The notes beneath the pieces are model-generated. The model worked only from the letters and a program-made list of their open reading frames with translations. It ran no database searches and was not told the origin of the DNA. This document shows, piece after piece, positions 14,889 to 23,650 of a stretch of 64,000 nt of DNA. How positions within the stretch are numbered: position 1 is the first letter of the stretch; the number at the start of each line of letters is the position of its first letter. The stretch is taken from contig OZ220737.1 of the NCBI GenBank assembly GCA_965116935.1, positions 124,001-188,000 of the forward strand, in the 5' to 3' direction. Position numbers and translations under genes: made by a program. This DNA is from VXYL01 sp965116935. GTDB lineage: Bacteria > Pseudomonadota > Gammaproteobacteria > Pseudomonadales > Azotimanducaceae.

Positions 14889-16174
14889 GGCACCTCGGGC
14901 GCCATCTCGACCGGCTGCGGGAGTGCTTCGCCGGGATGCCGGATCGGCGCCGGGGCCGCAACCGGCGCTACGCGATGGCCGACATCGGCATGGCGGCGCT
15001 GTCGGTGTTCCTCATGCAGTCGCCGTCGTTCCTGGCGCACCAGCGCGCGCTGGCCGAGGGTCGCGCGCGGCCCAACGCGCACACGCTGTTCGGGCTGGCC
15101 CGGATCCCGTGCGACAACCACATCCGGCAGCTCCTCGACGGCGTGCCGACGGCACACTTCGACGACGCGTTCCATGCGCTCGCCGGGGATCTCGACGCGC
15201 GCGGCGGCCTCGCGCCCATGCGCCGCCTCGGCGGCCGCGCGCTGGTCGCCCTGGACGGCACCGAGCACTTCCGCTCGCGCAAGCTCCGCTGCGACAGCTG
15301 CTCGACCCGCAGGCGCGCCGACGGCGGCACCGAGCACTTCCACCAGATGCTGGCCGCCCATGTCGTGGCGCCGGGCCGGGCGCTGTCGCTGCCGCTGCCG
15401 CCGGGGTTCGTGCGGCCCCAGGACGGCGCCGCCAGGCAGGACTGCGAACGGCAGGCCGTCAAGCGCTGGCTGGCGCGCCACGGCCCCCGCTGCGCCGCAC
15501 TGCGCCCCGTCTACCTCGGCGACGACCTGTACGCCTGCCAGCCCGTCTGCCGGGCCATGATCGACGCCGGCGGCGACTTCCCGCTCACCGCCAAGCCGGC
15601 CAGCCACCGGACCCTCTGCGAGCATCTCGACGGCATCCGCCTGCCCACGCGTCGCCGCACCGCCGGCCGCGGCGCGAAGCGCCGCATCCACCGCTGCCGC
15701 TGGATGACGGACCTGCCCATCCGCGACGGCGACGACGCCCTGCGCGTCAACTGGCTGGAGATCGTCAGCGCGAAGCCCGACGGCGCCGTCACCTGCCGCA
15801 GCGCCTTCGTCACCAGCCTCGACGTCGACCGCGACAGCGTCGCCGAACTCGCCGACTGCGCCCGAGCCCGGTGGAAGATCGAGAACGAGACCTTCAACGT
15901 CCTCAAGCAGCACGGCTACCACCTCGAACACAACTTCGGCCACGGCAAGGACACCCTCGCCGCCGTGCTCGTCGTCCTCAACCTGCTCGCCTTCGCCCTG
16001 CACACCGCCTGCGAACTCGCCGAAGACCAGTGGCGGCGGGCACGGCAGCGCCTCGGCACCCGCGCGCGCCTGTTCGAGCACCTGCGCACCGTCACCGAAT
16101 ACCAGGTGTTCCCCTCCTGGGACGCACTCGTGGCACTCCTCGCCACCGGGGGCCCCGCCGCGCAGCCGCCCTGA
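14885..16174 (+). CDS. DDE transposase (IS4/ISNCY-like) of the methylase-bearing element
   Basis: A 429-residue transposase started from the GTG at 14885 that overlaps the methylase stop. The N-terminal domain is followed by LVALDGTEHFRSRKL with the first Asp, and zinc-ligand-like cysteines in CDSCSTRR. Next come PVYLGDDLYACQ with the second Asp, then RARWKIENETFNVLKQ with the catalytic Glu, and HLEHNFGHGKDTLA, a hallmark of this transposase group. The C-terminus is a hydrophobic helix and a basic tail. No frameshift is seen, so the element may be active. Very high GC compared with the flanks fits a mobile unit. Confidence 0.85.
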   Translation: MRHLGRHLDRLRECFAGMPDRRRGRNRRYAMADIGMAALSVFLMQSPSFLAHQRALAEGRARPNAHTLFGLARIPCDNHIRQLLDGVPTAHFDDAFHALAGDLDARGGLAPMRRLGGRALVALDGTEHFRSRKLRCDSCSTRRRADGGTEHFHQMLAAHVVAPGRALSLPLPPGFVRPQDGAARQDCERQAVKRWLARHGPRCAALRPVYLGDDLYACQPVCRAMIDAGGDFPLTAKPASHRTLCEHLDGIRLPTRRRTAGRGAKRRIHRCRWMTDLPIRDGDDALRVNWLEIVSAKPDGAVTCRSAFVTSLDVDRDSVAELADCARARWKIENETFNVLKQHGYHLEHNFGHGKDTLAAVLVVLNLLAFALHTACELAEDQWRRARQRLGTRARLFEHLRTVTEYQVFPSWDALVALLATGGPAAQPP

Positions 16175-16264
16175 CGCCACCCCGGGCCTGCACCAACCGC
16201 CGAACCACAAACCCGCGAGAACGCCGGAAACCAATGAGTCAATCGCTAAAATGAGAACTGCTGG

Positions 16265-16379
16265 TGTCGGAATACCACCTGTGATAGCGGATGTAGGACG
16301 CCGTCTTCTTGAACGCCTGAACGAGGACATACTCCTCGCGCAGGAGATCCAAGCGCGGTTCAAGCTGCTCAACGAACAC
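16265..16379 (-). pseudogene. N-terminal fragment of a reverse-transcriptase-like protein
   Basis: On the minus strand, from a GTG at 16379, the frame reads VEQLEPRLDLLREEYVLVQ, then AFKKTASYIRYHRWYSD, and is cut at 16264 by the transposon end. This opening closely resembles the start of bacterial 'RNA-directed DNA polymerase' proteins of the defence-associated (Abi/DRT-like) class, as I remember them. No remaining RT sequence is found on the other side of the transposon. It lies 15 bases beyond the ilvC stop. The match covers only about 38 residues, so the call is tentative. Confidence 0.5.
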
Positions 16380-16394
16380 GTTGAGGGTTCCGCG

Positions 16395-17414
16395 CTAGTT
16401 CTTCGTCTTGTCCACCAGTTGGTTCTCGGCGATCCAGGGCATCATGGCGCGCAGGCGGCTGCCGACGTCTTCGATTTGGTGGCTGCTGCTCATTCGGCGC
16501 ATGGCCTTGATGGTGGGGGCGCCGGCGCGGTTTTCGGTGACGAACTCGCGGGCGAAGGCGCCGGATTGGATTTCGGCGAGCATGCGCTTCATTTCGGCCT
16601 TGGTTTCGTCGGTGACGATGCGGGGGCCGCGGGTGAGGCCGCCGTACTCGGCGGTGTTGGAGACGGTGTACCACATGTTCGAGACGCCGCCCTCGTAGAA
16701 GAAGTCGACGATCAGCTTGAGTTCGTGCAGGCACTCGAAATAGGCCATTTCCGGGGCGTAGCCGGCTTCGACCAGGGTCTCGAAGCCAGCGGTGACGAGG
16801 GCCGCGGCACCGCCGCAGAGCACGGCCTGTTCGCCGAAGAGGTCCGTTTCCGTCTCTTCGCGGAAGCTCGTCTCGATGATGCCGGCGCGGCCGCCGCCGT
16901 TGGCGGAGGCGTAGGAGAGGGCGATCTCCTTGGCGTTGCCGCTGGCGTTCTGGCCGATGGCGATGAGGCTCGGAACGCCGCCGCCTTCGACGTAGGTGGA
17001 GCGAACCGTGTGGCCGGGGCCTTTTGGCGCGATCATGATGACGTCGAGGTCGGCACGCGGCTCGATGAGGCCAAAGTGGATGTTGAAGCCGTGGGCGAAG
17101 GCGATGGCTGCGTCCGGCTTGATGTTGGGTTCGATCTCCTCGGAATAGATCTGCTGCTGATGCTCGTCGGGCGTCAGGATCATCACGAGGTCGGCATCGG
17201 TCACCGCCTCCACCACCGGCTGCACGGTGAAGCCGGCGTTCTCGGCCTTGGGCCATGAGCCCGAGCCCGCGCGCAGGCCAATCTTGATGTTGGCGACGCC
17301 GGAGTCGCGCAAATTGTTGGCGTGGGCGTGCCCCTGGGAGCCATAGCCCACCACCACCACGTTCATCTTCTGGATGATCGAGAGGTCGGCATCCTTGTCG
17401 TAGTACACCTGCAT
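16395..17414 (-). CDS. ilvC: Ketol-acid reductoisomerase
   Basis: A 339-residue class I enzyme that converts acetolactate or acetohydroxybutyrate to the dihydroxy acids of valine, leucine and isoleucine synthesis, using NADPH and Mg. The Rossmann motif GYGSQGHAHANNL is at about residues 23-35, followed by PDEHQQQIY. KGPGHTVR, the catalytic-domain DLFGEQAVLCGG at about 190-201 and ECLHELKLIVDF supply metal and substrate ligands. Length is normal for the short form. It is the last gene of ilvI-ilvH-ilvC, 39 bases after ilvH. Confidence 0.98.
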   Translation of the reverse strand: MQVYYDKDADLSIIQKMNVVVVGYGSQGHAHANNLRDSGVANIKIGLRAGSGSWPKAENAGFTVQPVVEAVTDADLVMILTPDEHQQQIYSEEIEPNIKPDAAIAFAHGFNIHFGLIEPRADLDVIMIAPKGPGHTVRSTYVEGGGVPSLIAIGQNASGNAKEIALSYASANGGGRAGIIETSFREETETDLFGEQAVLCGGAAALVTAGFETLVEAGYAPEMAYFECLHELKLIVDFFYEGGVSNMWYTVSNTAEYGGLTRGPRIVTDETKAEMKRMLAEIQSGAFAREFVTENRAGAPTIKAMRRMSSSHQIEDVGSRLRAMMPWIAENQLVDKTKN

Positions 17415-17453
17415 GGTCGTTCCTCCGCTTGTCCTTTGCTGGCCCGATGTGCC

Positions 17454-17945
17454 CTAAAGCCCGAGTATCTTCTCGTTCCTGCCGATGCCGGAAACCCCCG
17501 ATCGCACCACCTCGACGATGGCCGTTTTCGGCAGCGCGCGAATGAAGTTGTCGAGCTTGCCTGAAGTGCCCGTGAGCAGCACCGTGTAGAGGTTCTCTGC
17601 GACATCCACAATCTGCCCTCGAAAGATGTCGCAGGTGCGTTTCACCTCCGCCCGCATCACGCCTTCGGCGCGCACCTTGAGCAGCATCATCTCGCGTTCG
17701 ACGTGCTCGCCGTCGGTCAAATCCACCACCCGCACCACCTCGATAAGGCGGTTCAGATGCTTGGTGATCTGCTCGATCTTGCTGTCGTCGCCGCTGGTGC
17801 AGAGGGTCAGGCGCGACAGCGTTGGATCCTCCGTGGGCGCGACGCTGAGCGACTCGATGTTGTAGTTGCGCTGGGCAAAGAGCCCCACGACGCGCGACAG
17901 CGCACCGGCCTCGTTCTCGATCAGCACTGCGATCAGGCGTCGCAT
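17454..17945 (-). CDS. ilvH: Acetolactate synthase small (regulatory) subunit
   Basis: A 163-residue protein, the same length as E. coli IlvH. An N-terminal ACT domain (RLIAVLIENEAGALSRVVGLF, with FAQRNYNIESL at about 23-33) binds valine for feedback control. The C-terminal domain (about 80-160) contains EVKRTCDIFRGQIVDV and the GTSGKLD region. It sits 35 bases downstream of the large-subunit gene and 39 bases upstream of ilvC, in one operon. It stabilises and regulates the catalytic IlvI subunit. Confidence 0.96.
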   Translation of the reverse strand: MRRLIAVLIENEAGALSRVVGLFAQRNYNIESLSVAPTEDPTLSRLTLCTSGDDSKIEQITKHLNRLIEVVRVVDLTDGEHVEREMMLLKVRAEGVMRAEVKRTCDIFRGQIVDVAENLYTVLLTGTSGKLDNFIRALPKTAIVEVVRSGVSGIGRNEKILGL

Positions 17946-17980
17946 CGTGGTGTGTCCAAACTACTGTTTGTCTGGTGCGG

Positions 17981-19741
17981 TCAGACGGCGCGATCGAGGA
18001 TCATGTCCTTCATGGCACCGCCCTTGATTGCCATGGGATAGACATGCTCATCCGGATCGATGTGCGCATCCACGAACACGAGATCGCCCTTGTGCTTGTC
18101 GCCAAAGACATCTGCCATCACGGCATCGAGTTCTTCAAGATCGTGAACCCGATAGCCAACATGGCCAAACGACTGGGCGAGCTGGACGAAATCCGGCAAG
18201 GCATCGCGATAGGTGCTGTGCGAGTGGCGACCTCCGTATTGCATGTCCTGCCACTGCTTCACCATGCCGAGGGCCTTGTTGTTGAGATTGATGATTTTGA
18301 TGGGCAGTGCATATTGCATGCAGGTGGATAGCTCCTGCATGTTCATCATGAAGCTGCCTTCGCCGGTGATGCAGGCGACCACCGCGTCGGGATGGGCGAA
18401 CTGCACGCCCATCGCCGCCGGCAAGCCAAAGCCCATGGTGCCGAGGCCACCGCTGTTGATCCAACGCCGGGGCTGATCGAAGTGATAGTACTGCGCGGCA
18501 AACATCTGATGCTGCCCGACGTCGCTTGAGACATAGGCGTCGCCGCCCGTTGCCCGATACACCGCCTGCACCACCTGCTGCGGCAACAGCGAGCCGCCGG
18601 CACCGCCCCGATGGCGCTGGTCGTGGTCGAGACCGTGTTCGGCCCGCCAGCGATCGATGCGCTCCCACCATTCGGCCAGCGCGGCGCGATCTGGCCGCGA
18701 GGGGTCCCGCGCCATCTCCGCGTTGACGATGCGCTTGAGTTCCGGCAGCACCGAGTCCACGGGCCCGACGATGGGAATGTCGGCACGGACGATCTTCGAG
18801 ATGCTCGCGGGATCGATGTCGATGTGGACGATCTTGGCGTCCGGCGAGAATTGCGCTGGATCGTTCGTCACCCGGTCGTCGAAGCGAGCGCCGACCGCGA
18901 AGATGAGGTCGGCGTGGTGCATGGCCATGTTGGCTTCATAGGTGCCGTGCATGCCCAACATGCCGAGAAAGTGCGGCTTCGAGCCCGGGTACGCGCCAAG
19001 TCCCATCAACGTGCTCGTGACCGGATAGCCAAGCATGTCGGCAATGCTGGTGAGAGTGCTGCCGGCGTTGCCTTGCACCAGACCGCCGCCGGTGTAAATG
19101 ACGGGCCGCTTGGCTTCGAGCAGCGCCGCCGCAGCCTTGCGAATCTGGCCGCCGTGGCCGCGCGTCGTCGGGTTGTAGGAACGCAGTGTCACGGATTCCG
19201 GAAACTCGTACGGGAACAGTTGGGCCGGATCGGTGGTGTCCTTCGGCACGTCGATCACCACCGGCCCTGGGCGACCGGTGCTGGCGATGTAGAACGCCTC
19301 GGCGACGATACGCGGAATCTCGGATGCTTCCTTGACGAGGTAGCTGTGTTTCACGACCGGCCGCGAGACCCCGACCATGTCGGTTTCCTGAAACGCGTCC
19401 GTGCCAATGAACTCGTTCGCCACCTGCCCGGAAATCACCACCATCGGGATGGAGTCCATGTACGCGGTGGCGATGCCGGTGACGGCGTTGGTGGCGCCGG
19501 GCCCGGAAGTGACGAGCACCACCCCCGGCTTCCCGGTCGCACGGGCATACCCGTCCGCCATGTGCGTCGCCGCCTGCTCATGGCGCACCAGAATGTGCTC
19601 CACCCGCTGCTGCCGGAAGATGGCGTCGTAGATGTGGAGCGCCGCGCCGCCGGGATAGCCGAAGATGTACTCGACCCCAGCGTCCTGCAACGCCCGAATC
19701 AGCATGTCGCCGCCGGACAGATGTTCGGTTTGCTCGCTCAC
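17981..19741 (-). CDS. ilvI: Acetolactate synthase large (catalytic) subunit
   Basis: A 586-residue thiamine-diphosphate enzyme that condenses pyruvate with pyruvate or 2-oxobutyrate, the first step of branched-chain amino acid synthesis. Landmarks are FGYPGGAALHIYDA with HEQAATHMADGYARATGK (the catalytic Glu in HEQ at about 60), VLVTSGPGATNAVTG, the FAD-domain middle third and the C-terminal TPP motif ITGEGSFMMNMQELSTC (GDG replaced by GEG) followed by NNKALGMV. It begins the ilvIHC operon. It could equally be called ilvB. I use ilvI because the partner is IlvH-length. Confidence 0.96.
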   Translation of the reverse strand: MSEQTEHLSGGDMLIRALQDAGVEYIFGYPGGAALHIYDAIFRQQRVEHILVRHEQAATHMADGYARATGKPGVVLVTSGPGATNAVTGIATAYMDSIPMVVISGQVANEFIGTDAFQETDMVGVSRPVVKHSYLVKEASEIPRIVAEAFYIASTGRPGPVVIDVPKDTTDPAQLFPYEFPESVTLRSYNPTTRGHGGQIRKAAAALLEAKRPVIYTGGGLVQGNAGSTLTSIADMLGYPVTSTLMGLGAYPGSKPHFLGMLGMHGTYEANMAMHHADLIFAVGARFDDRVTNDPAQFSPDAKIVHIDIDPASISKIVRADIPIVGPVDSVLPELKRIVNAEMARDPSRPDRAALAEWWERIDRWRAEHGLDHDQRHRGGAGGSLLPQQVVQAVYRATGGDAYVSSDVGQHQMFAAQYYHFDQPRRWINSGGLGTMGFGLPAAMGVQFAHPDAVVACITGEGSFMMNMQELSTCMQYALPIKIINLNNKALGMVKQWQDMQYGGRHSHSTYRDALPDFVQLAQSFGHVGYRVHDLEELDAVMADVFGDKHKGDLVFVDAHIDPDEHVYPMAIKGGAMKDMILDRAV

Positions 19742-19850
19742 TCATCCGCTCGCCAAGGAAGCCCGCTCAGGGCCTCGGGAAAGAAAGGGGCGCGAATAAT
19801 ACCAAGGCAGCCGCCGGAGAGAACGCTTTCTTGTCCGGCCAGACGCTTGA

Positions 19851-20537
19851 TAGTCCTGTGGCGGATCGACCGTGCCACTGTCGGTCCGTGCGGCGCCGGT
19901 CACGAAGGGTGCGTTGGTGAGGAACAATCCGAAAGACGAGCGTACCGCTGCTATCATGGCCTTCAACAAGGTTCAGGGTGCCCCCGGCCATGGTGGCGGA
20001 GTGCAACTGATCGCCGGATCGAAGGAGTTCGAGAGTCTCAGGCAGTTTGTGGCCCTGCTGGGGCAGCCAGGCACCGGTGGCCCCTCCATCACGCCGGCGA
20101 AACTCTTTGACGGTGTGCGGACCGAGCCGGCGCGCAGGGCCGCGCTGGTTTTCGCAGGGCGAAACCCGACACAGGCGGAGTACGACGCGATCAAGTCGGG
20201 GGGGGCTGGCAAGCCTCCGGGCGATCATTCGCGGCCTGATGCAAGGGCCCGAGTTCCACGAATTCCTGACGCGGGCGGCCAACGACAGGCTGCTGACCGA
20301 CCGCGAGAGATGGGTAATTGGTCGCTTCTCGCCCTTGCCATTCGTCCAATACACAAATCAACGATATCAGCTTGCTTCGGAAGCGGGTGGCCAGAATGCA
20401 CCCGAAGTGTGGAAGTGGGATAACGCTGTGCAGTGGGGCGCGCAACGCGCGCCGCTGGAGCTCATCGCTCATGTCGCCGAGACAGACCGGCCCTATACCG
20501 ACATCCTGACGGCACCCTACATAATGGCCGACGTTCC
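19851..20537 (+). pseudogene. Frameshifted DUF1588-type (planctomycete-like cytochrome) gene remnant
   Basis: The first frame reads HGGGVQLIAGSKEFESLRQFV, which resembles the end of the c-type cytochrome domain of large DUF1587/DUF1588/DUF1592-type proteins. At an eight-G run near 20194-20201 the frame shifts, and the similarity continues in another frame as LMQGPEFHEFLTRAANDR through TDRPYTDILTAPYIMA. That is the DUF1588-like core in which 'PYTEILTADYTM' is usual. Both ends and most internal domains of the expected >800-residue protein are missing. The frameshift in a homopolymer could be a sequencing error, but the loss of domains shows decay. Confidence 0.55.
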
Positions 20538-21737
20538 ATGCTGAAGGGTGCGTTTGCCGGTGCAGGACTCGCGGCGCTGGTCCTGCGTGCTCCGATCGTG
20601 GAGGCTGGCAACTATCGCGGCAAGCCTTTCGTTTTCGTCCAAGCGGATGGCGGTTGGGACCCCACGGTCTTCTGCGATCCAAAGGCCAATACGCCTGGTG
20701 AGCCGGTAATCAACCACTGGGCAGAGAACGGTGAAGTGCAGGCGGCTGGGAATATCGCCTTTGCACCGTTTGCAGACAACCGCTCCTTCTTTGAGAAGTA
20801 TCACCGCCGGATGCTGGTCATCAACGGTGTGGACTTCCAGACCAATTCGCACACGGTGGGTATCATGCATGGCTGGAGCGGATGCAATGCTCGGGGTTTC
20901 CCCACGCTGACGGCGCTGCTGGCAGCGCATTTCGCGCCGGACGTTGCTGTGCCCTACCTCACCTTTGGTGGATTCGCGGACACGGGCGGCGTTACGCGCT
21001 ACACGCGCATGCAAAACCCCAGGGCTTTGCGCAATATCGCGAAACCGGCCGAAAAGCCCGGCGGGCCCGGTTACACACCTTCGCCCTACATCGACGCCGC
21101 GTCATGGCGGGAACTCCGACGGCGTGCTCAAGACCGTGCGGAATGGCTCAAGCGCGCCGGCAACCTCATGCCCGGCGATGCGCTCCATCGGGAGTACTTC
21201 GCGGCGTCCCTCAACAGCGTCAGCGGATTGGCTGCATTTGCAGACGCAGTGCCCGCGGATGACCTGAAGGAGACCGAGCAGTTTCAAGGGGGAGACAATG
21301 TCACCTTCTGGAGCACTTTGCGCCGGGACGCCCAGCTCGCCGTGCTGGCGTTCCGCACCGGTGTTGCCGTCAGCGCCGACCTCTGGCTCGGCGGATTCGA
21401 CACGCATGACAACAACGACCCGCAACAAGCAGCGCTCCTCACCAACCTCACCCGCGCCGTGGATTACCTCTGGGAGTACGCCGAGGAACAGGGCGTCGCA
21501 GACCGCTTGGTGGTGGTGATGGGGTCAGACTTCGGCCGCACCAACTTCTACAACGCCGAAGACGGCAAGGACCACTGGCCCATCGGCAGCTATATCATCA
21601 TGGAAAAGAACCAGCCGTGGACGAACGGAGTGGTCGCTGCCTCCGACGATCTGCACTTCGCCCTGCCGGTGAACCCAAGCACCCTAGAGCGCGACGCAAA
21701 CGGCACGGTCATCCAGCCGAAACACATGCTCCTGGGC
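20538..21737 (+). pseudogene. DUF1501-like protein, C-terminus cut by an IS630 element
   Basis: From ATG at 20538 the product begins MLKGAFAGAGLAALVLRAP, the end of a typical RR-type (NGRRSMLKG) export signal whose first residues lie in the preceding remnant. It continues with KPFVFVQADGGWDP, DFQTNSHTVGIMHGWSG, GGFDTHDNND and VVVMGSDFGRTNFYN, the layout of DUF1501 (sulfatase-like, alkaline-phosphatase-superfamily) proteins. Similarity stops at about 21737, where IS630 sequence begins in antisense, so about 30-60 C-terminal residues are lost. DUF1501 and DUF1588-type genes are normally neighbours, which supports a once functional pair here. Whether the truncated protein is still made is unknown. 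Confidence 0.7.
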
Positions 21738-22802
21738 GTCGGCCAGCCGCTCTCTGGCACGCTTGATCTTCGCCAGGATGTCTTCGCCCTTTGCGGTCCA
21801 CCTGTAGGGTCGCGGATTCTCGTTGTGTTCCGCCAGGTGGCGCACGATCTCGCGCCGCAGCGCGGCGACGCTGGCGAAGCTGCCACTGCGGATGACTGCG
21901 GTCAGGTCGGCGAAGAAGCGTTCGACCAGGTTGAGCCACGATCCCGACGTCGGCGTGAAGTGCATTTCGAAGCGCGGGTGACGAGCGAGCCATGCCCGGA
22001 CCTTGCCGTGCTTGTGCGTGGCGTAGTTGTCGGCAATGACGTGGATGGTCAGCCCGTCTGGGGTCTCCCGGTCGATCTGCTTGAGGAAGCGCAGCCACTC
22101 GACGTGTGTGTGCCTGGCCTCGAGACGCTGGATCAGCTTGCCGTCGAGATGGTTCATCGCCGCAAACAGCGTGATGGTGCCGTGTCGGACGTAGTCATGG
22201 GTCTCGGTGCGGATGTGGCCGGCGCCGAGCGGCAGCCCCGGCTGCGTGCGTTCGAGCGCCTGGATCTGCGTCTTCTCGTCGCAGCACAGCACGATGGATC
22301 GCTCCGGTGGATCGAGATGCAGCCCCACGACATCCCAGAACCTGGCCTCGAACTGCGGATCGTTCGACAGCTTGAACGTGCGCTTGAGGTGCGGCTTGAG
22401 GCCGTGTTCGCGCCAGATGCGACCCACGCTCGACGCCGAGATGCCGACCTCGGCCGCCGTGGTGCGCGTACTGCGCCGCCTCAGGCCCGACGCGTCCTGG
22501 CCGGCCTTGGCCACCACCTCCTCGACCACGGCCGGCGAAATGGACGCCTTGACGCCTCGCCCCGGACGGTCCGTCAGGCCGTCCAGCCCCAGCCGGTCGA
22601 ACCGCTGCGACCACTTGTTGACCGACGTCGTCGACACGCCCACCGCCCGCGCCACGTCCGTCTGCTTCATCCCCTGGCCGCGCAGCAGCACGATGCGCGC
22701 CCGCAGGATGTCGCGCGCCGCGGTCGTCGACGCGCGGACGCGACGACTGAGCTCCGCTTCCTCTTCCGCCGTCAGTTCCAAGACCGATATGGGTCGTGCC
22801 AT
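21684..22802 (-). CDS. IS630-family transposase
   Basis: A 372-residue transposase with an N-terminal helix-turn-helix pair (QTDVARAVGVSTTSVNKW at about 47-64, and SASSVGRIWREHGLKP) and a DDE core: VLCCDEKTQIQAL with the first Asp, HVIADNYATHKH with the second Asp, and GSWLNLVERFFADLT with the Glu. This is the D-x-D-x34-E layout of IS630/Tc1. The last 14 or so residues (after RERLADAQ) read into antisense DUF1501 sequence, so the natural stop is lost with the left end of the element. It inserted into the DUF1501 gene. Confidence 0.85.
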   Translation of the reverse strand: MARPISVLELTAEEEAELSRRVRASTTAARDILRARIVLLRGQGMKQTDVARAVGVSTTSVNKWSQRFDRLGLDGLTDRPGRGVKASISPAVVEEVVAKAGQDASGLRRRSTRTTAAEVGISASSVGRIWREHGLKPHLKRTFKLSNDPQFEARFWDVVGLHLDPPERSIVLCCDEKTQIQALERTQPGLPLGAGHIRTETHDYVRHGTITLFAAMNHLDGKLIQRLEARHTHVEWLRFLKQIDRETPDGLTIHVIADNYATHKHGKVRAWLARHPRFEMHFTPTSGSWLNLVERFFADLTAVIRSGSFASVAALRREIVRHLAEHNENPRPYRWTAKGEDILAKIKRARERLADAQEHVFRLDDRAVCVAL

Positions 22803-22880
22803 CGCGCTCGCCGCCCTGCACCCAACAGCGACTATGGCACGGGAAAACCATTAGCTCAACCTATTTGTGACGCATCACAC
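21735..22880 (-). mobile_element. IS630-family insertion, boundaries approximate
   Basis: A single transposase gene lies between the broken DUF1501 gene and a segment that ends near TGATGCGTCACA (inverse of 22863-22874) followed by CTAG. The transposase frame runs straight into DUF1501 antisense on the left, and I found no matching inverted repeat there, so the left end is probably truncated. Neither end is fixed to the base. Confidence 0.6.
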
Positions 22881-22963
22881 TAGCGTGCCGCAGGGGCGCA
22901 TTCCTGCGTGCCCAAAGGAAGGGAAGCCGCGCCTTGCGGCGCGCAGTCGAAGGCGGTGCTTCG

Positions 22964-23584
22964 TCAGCCCTTGCCGAAGTCGAACGTTGCGGTCACGTCA
23001 AGGGAGAATTCGTCCAGCAACGGCGATGTCGCCGTGTCGCCGCGGCGGAAAACGCCATGTTCCACGTACTCAGTTCCGGCAAGCACAAGCACGGTGATGG
23101 TTTCCGCGCGCGGATCCACGATCCAGTACTCCTTGATGCCGGCGGCGGCGTACTCGGCACGCTTGATCACGAGGTCACGGTTCGGATCGTCCTCGCTGAC
23201 CACTTCCAGCGCCAAGTCGGCACCGAGCCAGTAGCGTGGTTGGTTGCGGGGATCCGAACGGTCGAGAAGCGCTGCCATGTCCGGTTCGCGGAATCTGCCC
23301 TCCTCGATTCGCACCCGCACGCCCGCGAACAGCGCGAACCCGCCGAGCGGTTCGAGATGGGCGGCGAACAGCCGCCAGAGGAAAGCTAGTACGGCCTGGT
23401 GCGATACTGTGGGCAAGGGCAGCTCCTCGACGCAGCCATCGGTGAACTCGACAAGACGACGGGTGCGATCCGTCAGCCAGAGATACTGTTCCTCATCCCA
23501 GCAGCCTTGCGGCGGCAAAGTGCCGCAGACAAGGGCGTTGAGTGCCTCTTGGGAAGTTGCCGCTTGCGTCATCGTTGCACGCAC
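22964..23584 (-). CDS. Uma2 family (DUF820) restriction-endonuclease-like protein
   Basis: A 206-residue protein with the PD-(D/E)XK nuclease-like fold of the Uma2 group. Visible are an N-terminal LVEFTDGCVEELP, then VRIEEGRFREPDMAALLD, a core DLALEVVSEDDPNRDLVIKRAEYAAAGIKEYWIVDP containing the E-V and K-R-x-EY residues that stand for the ExK catalytic pair, and a VLVLAGTEY strand. These genes are abundant in cyanobacteria and other genomes. Their biological role is unclear. It stands between an IS630 and an ISAs1 element. Starts at 23584 or 23572 are equally possible. Confidence 0.88.
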   Translation of the reverse strand: MRATMTQAATSQEALNALVCGTLPPQGCWDEEQYLWLTDRTRRLVEFTDGCVEELPLPTVSHQAVLAFLWRLFAAHLEPLGGFALFAGVRVRIEEGRFREPDMAALLDRSDPRNQPRYWLGADLALEVVSEDDPNRDLVIKRAEYAAAGIKEYWIVDPRAETITVLVLAGTEYVEHGVFRRGDTATSPLLDEFSLDVTATFDFGKG

Positions 23585-23650
23585 TGCCGTCGAAAACCAC
23601 CACAGTCTAGCCCAGATTAATCATGAGCAGTCCGGGTGTATGGGTTCAGG

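Larger units (their letters stand above)
14114..16264 (+). mobile_element. Transposon carrying a DNA adenine methylase and a DDE transposase
   Basis: CCAGCAGTTCTCATTTTGGC (14114-14133) is inverted at 16245-16264 with one mismatch over 20 bases, and these ends enclose exactly two genes. They are a D12-class methylase (14202-14888) and a transposase (14885-16174) whose frames overlap by a GTGA. A clear target duplication was not found. The element interrupts a family-C repeat on its left and truncates a reverse-transcriptase-like gene on its right. Confidence 0.8.

Noticed and set aside
14810..16372. A 520-codon minus-strand frame
   Set aside because: It is antisense to the DDE transposase of the methylase element and is low-complexity Ala/Gly/Arg.
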